Shown here piece by piece: positions 63,254 through 64,000 of a stretch of DNA of 64,000 nucleotides. Below the pieces are notes generated by a model. That model saw only the letters and a list, made by a program, of their open reading frames with translations. It searched no databases and was not told the DNA's origin. Position 1 is the stretch's first letter. Each line of letters starts with the position of its first letter. The position numbers were made by a program, and so were the translations under genes. The stretch comes from Methylobacterium sp. J-068 (GTDB lineage Bacteria; Pseudomonadota; Alphaproteobacteria; Rhizobiales; Beijerinckiaceae), in NCBI RefSeq assembly GCF_022829445.1, contig NZ_JAKSXY010000078.1, positions 32,048 through 96,047 on the forward strand. The letters are read 5' to 3'.

Positions 63254-63430
63254 GGGACGAATTCCGGTTCGATGGATCGGACGGTTCTGCAGAAAGGCGT
63301 CACGCGCCCGATAGGATGATCCAGGATAAAATCCGACGGGTTCTGGTGTCGGCCCAGGCGCCGGCGGGGTCAAGGGCCGGAGCCGGGACCGATTGTCAGG
63401 GGCGGCCGGTCCCCCAAGGCGCGCGCTGGT

Positions 63431-64000
63431 TCAGGGCTTGGAGGGCGGGCTCCCCGGTCGGGGCGCCTCGGCGCGAAGCCCGAGTTCGCGCGACAATTCG
63501 TCGAGGCGCTCGATCGCCCCCGGATCGGGGCTCAGCGCCATGCGGGCCCGGTCGAGGGTCTGCACCGCCCGCTCGCGCTCGCCGAGCACGCTGTAGGAGC
63601 GCACGAGGCGCAGCCAGTCGTCGACGCTGCCGCCCCGGGCGGCGAGGCGGCGATCCAGGCCCGTCACCATGCTGCGGATCGCGGCATCGCGCTCGGCGGC
63701 CGGCATCGCCTTCACGGCGGCCACGGCCGCCTCGGTGCCGGCGCGCCCCGCCTCGTCGGCGGCGGCCGGCGCGGCCGGTGCCGGGGCCGTCGCCCCCTCG
63801 ATCTCGCGGGCCATCTCGTCCAGGCGGCCCTTGGCGTCCGGGTCGTCGGCGAGGGCCTTGCGCGCCCGTTCCAGGGCGGCATTCGCCTTGTCGCGCTCCT
63901 TGAGCACGCCGTAGGAACGCACGAGGCGCAGCCAGTCCTCCAGGGTGCCGCCCCGGTCGGCGAGGCGCCTGTCGAGGCTGTCGACCATCGCCCGGATGGC
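63431..64000 (-). CDS. ccmI: CcmI (CycH) C-terminal part, truncated by window edge
   Basis: At least 186 codons; the frame is open to base 64000 and its start is outside the window. Two copies of a ~98-residue unit are visible: AIRAMVDSLDRRLADRGGTL with EDWLRLVRSYGVLKERDKA, and AIRSMVTGLDRRLAARGGSV with DDWLRLVRSYSVLGERERA. These are the TPR-like repeats of CcmI, the apocytochrome c chaperone, found first in ccmI-E-F-H operons. Linkers between repeats are Ala/Pro-rich. Confidence 0.85.
   Translation of the reverse strand, partial: AIRAMVDSLDRRLADRGGTLEDWLRLVRSYGVLKERDKANAALERARKALADDPDAKGRLDEMAREIEGATAPAPAAPAAADEAGRAGTEAAVAAVKAMPAAERDAAIRSMVTGLDRRLAARGGSVDDWLRLVRSYSVLGERERAVQTLDRARMALSPDPGAIERLDELSRELGLRAEAPRPGSPPSKP

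Noticed and set aside
63254..63300. GGTTCGAT-like sequence suggesting a tRNA T-loop
   Set aside because: No cloverleaf arms can be built around it.

Overview
The window is a continuous, very GC-rich, gene-dense chromosomal segment from an alphaproteobacterium of the Rhizobiales (Hyphomicrobiales). Methylobacterium/Methylorubrum is the most likely genus. The inference rests on gene content: an Irr-type Fur regulator with a heme regulatory motif divergent from fabA-fabB, a NepR/EcfG general stress response (GSR) locus, DUF1236 and DUF2865 proteins, a second-type GltX, an Atm1-type exporter, and a ccmI-E-F-H cluster. I found no rRNA, tRNA, CRISPR array, insertion sequence or prophage.

Layout. 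1-9544: end of an NDUFA9-like reductase, a YgiQ radical SAM protein, gltX, an Atm1-type ABC exporter, a small secreted protein and a large MscS channel. 9599-14085: two envelope proteins (one with LysM), a LOG-family phosphoribohydrolase and an orphan TAXI binding protein. 14233-17555: a metal-chelate-type ABC importer (binding protein, permease, ATPase) and a thiamine-binding-fold protein. 17672-24970: an EamA exporter, cysS and several envelope proteins, ending with an OmpA-domain protein that carries a long low-complexity region. 25119-28669: MFS transporter, psd-pssA phospholipid operon and mscL. 28918-30844: methyltransferase plus LicD protein, probably a transferred module. 30383-32319 (minus): a NepR-like protein, a DUF1236 protein and a sigma factor carrying a NepR-like N-terminal domain. 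32453-46002: amidotransferase, degenerate ABC protein, L,D-transpeptidase, two metallo-beta-lactamase-fold hydrolases, a sorbosone-dehydrogenase-like protein, DsbA-family and MFS proteins, and an exported MmgE/PrpD protein. 46367-49235: YceI, cytochrome b561, YceI and a divergent LysR regulator. 51490-56118: Nudix, fabI, a small GSR-type gene, fabB, fabA and divergent irr. 56297-59883: phosphatase, a Cys-motif protein of unknown function, RcnA/NicO plus DUF1007 metal export, and a small secreted protein. 60191-64000: cytochrome c maturation genes ccmH, ccmF, ccmE and part of ccmI.

Most notable points. (1) The EcfG-type sigma factor at 31579-32319 is fused in frame to a NepR-like anti-sigma segment, and a separate NepR-like small protein lies about 1 kb away. 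(2) A 47-residue membrane protein gene at 53109-53252, too short for routine gene callers, sits between fabB and fabI. It has a perfect GGAAC-N16-CGTT promoter (the EcfG consensus) placed for a leaderless or nearly leaderless mRNA, and a perfect 18-bp hairpin after it. (3) The ABC protein at 33551-36097 has lost every canonical ATPase motif but carries three copies of an [R/E]NILFG-type segment. (4) The fabA/irr intergenic region holds two inverted repeats at promoter positions. (5) Unrelated 13-15 bp tandem repeats occur in several intergenic gaps.
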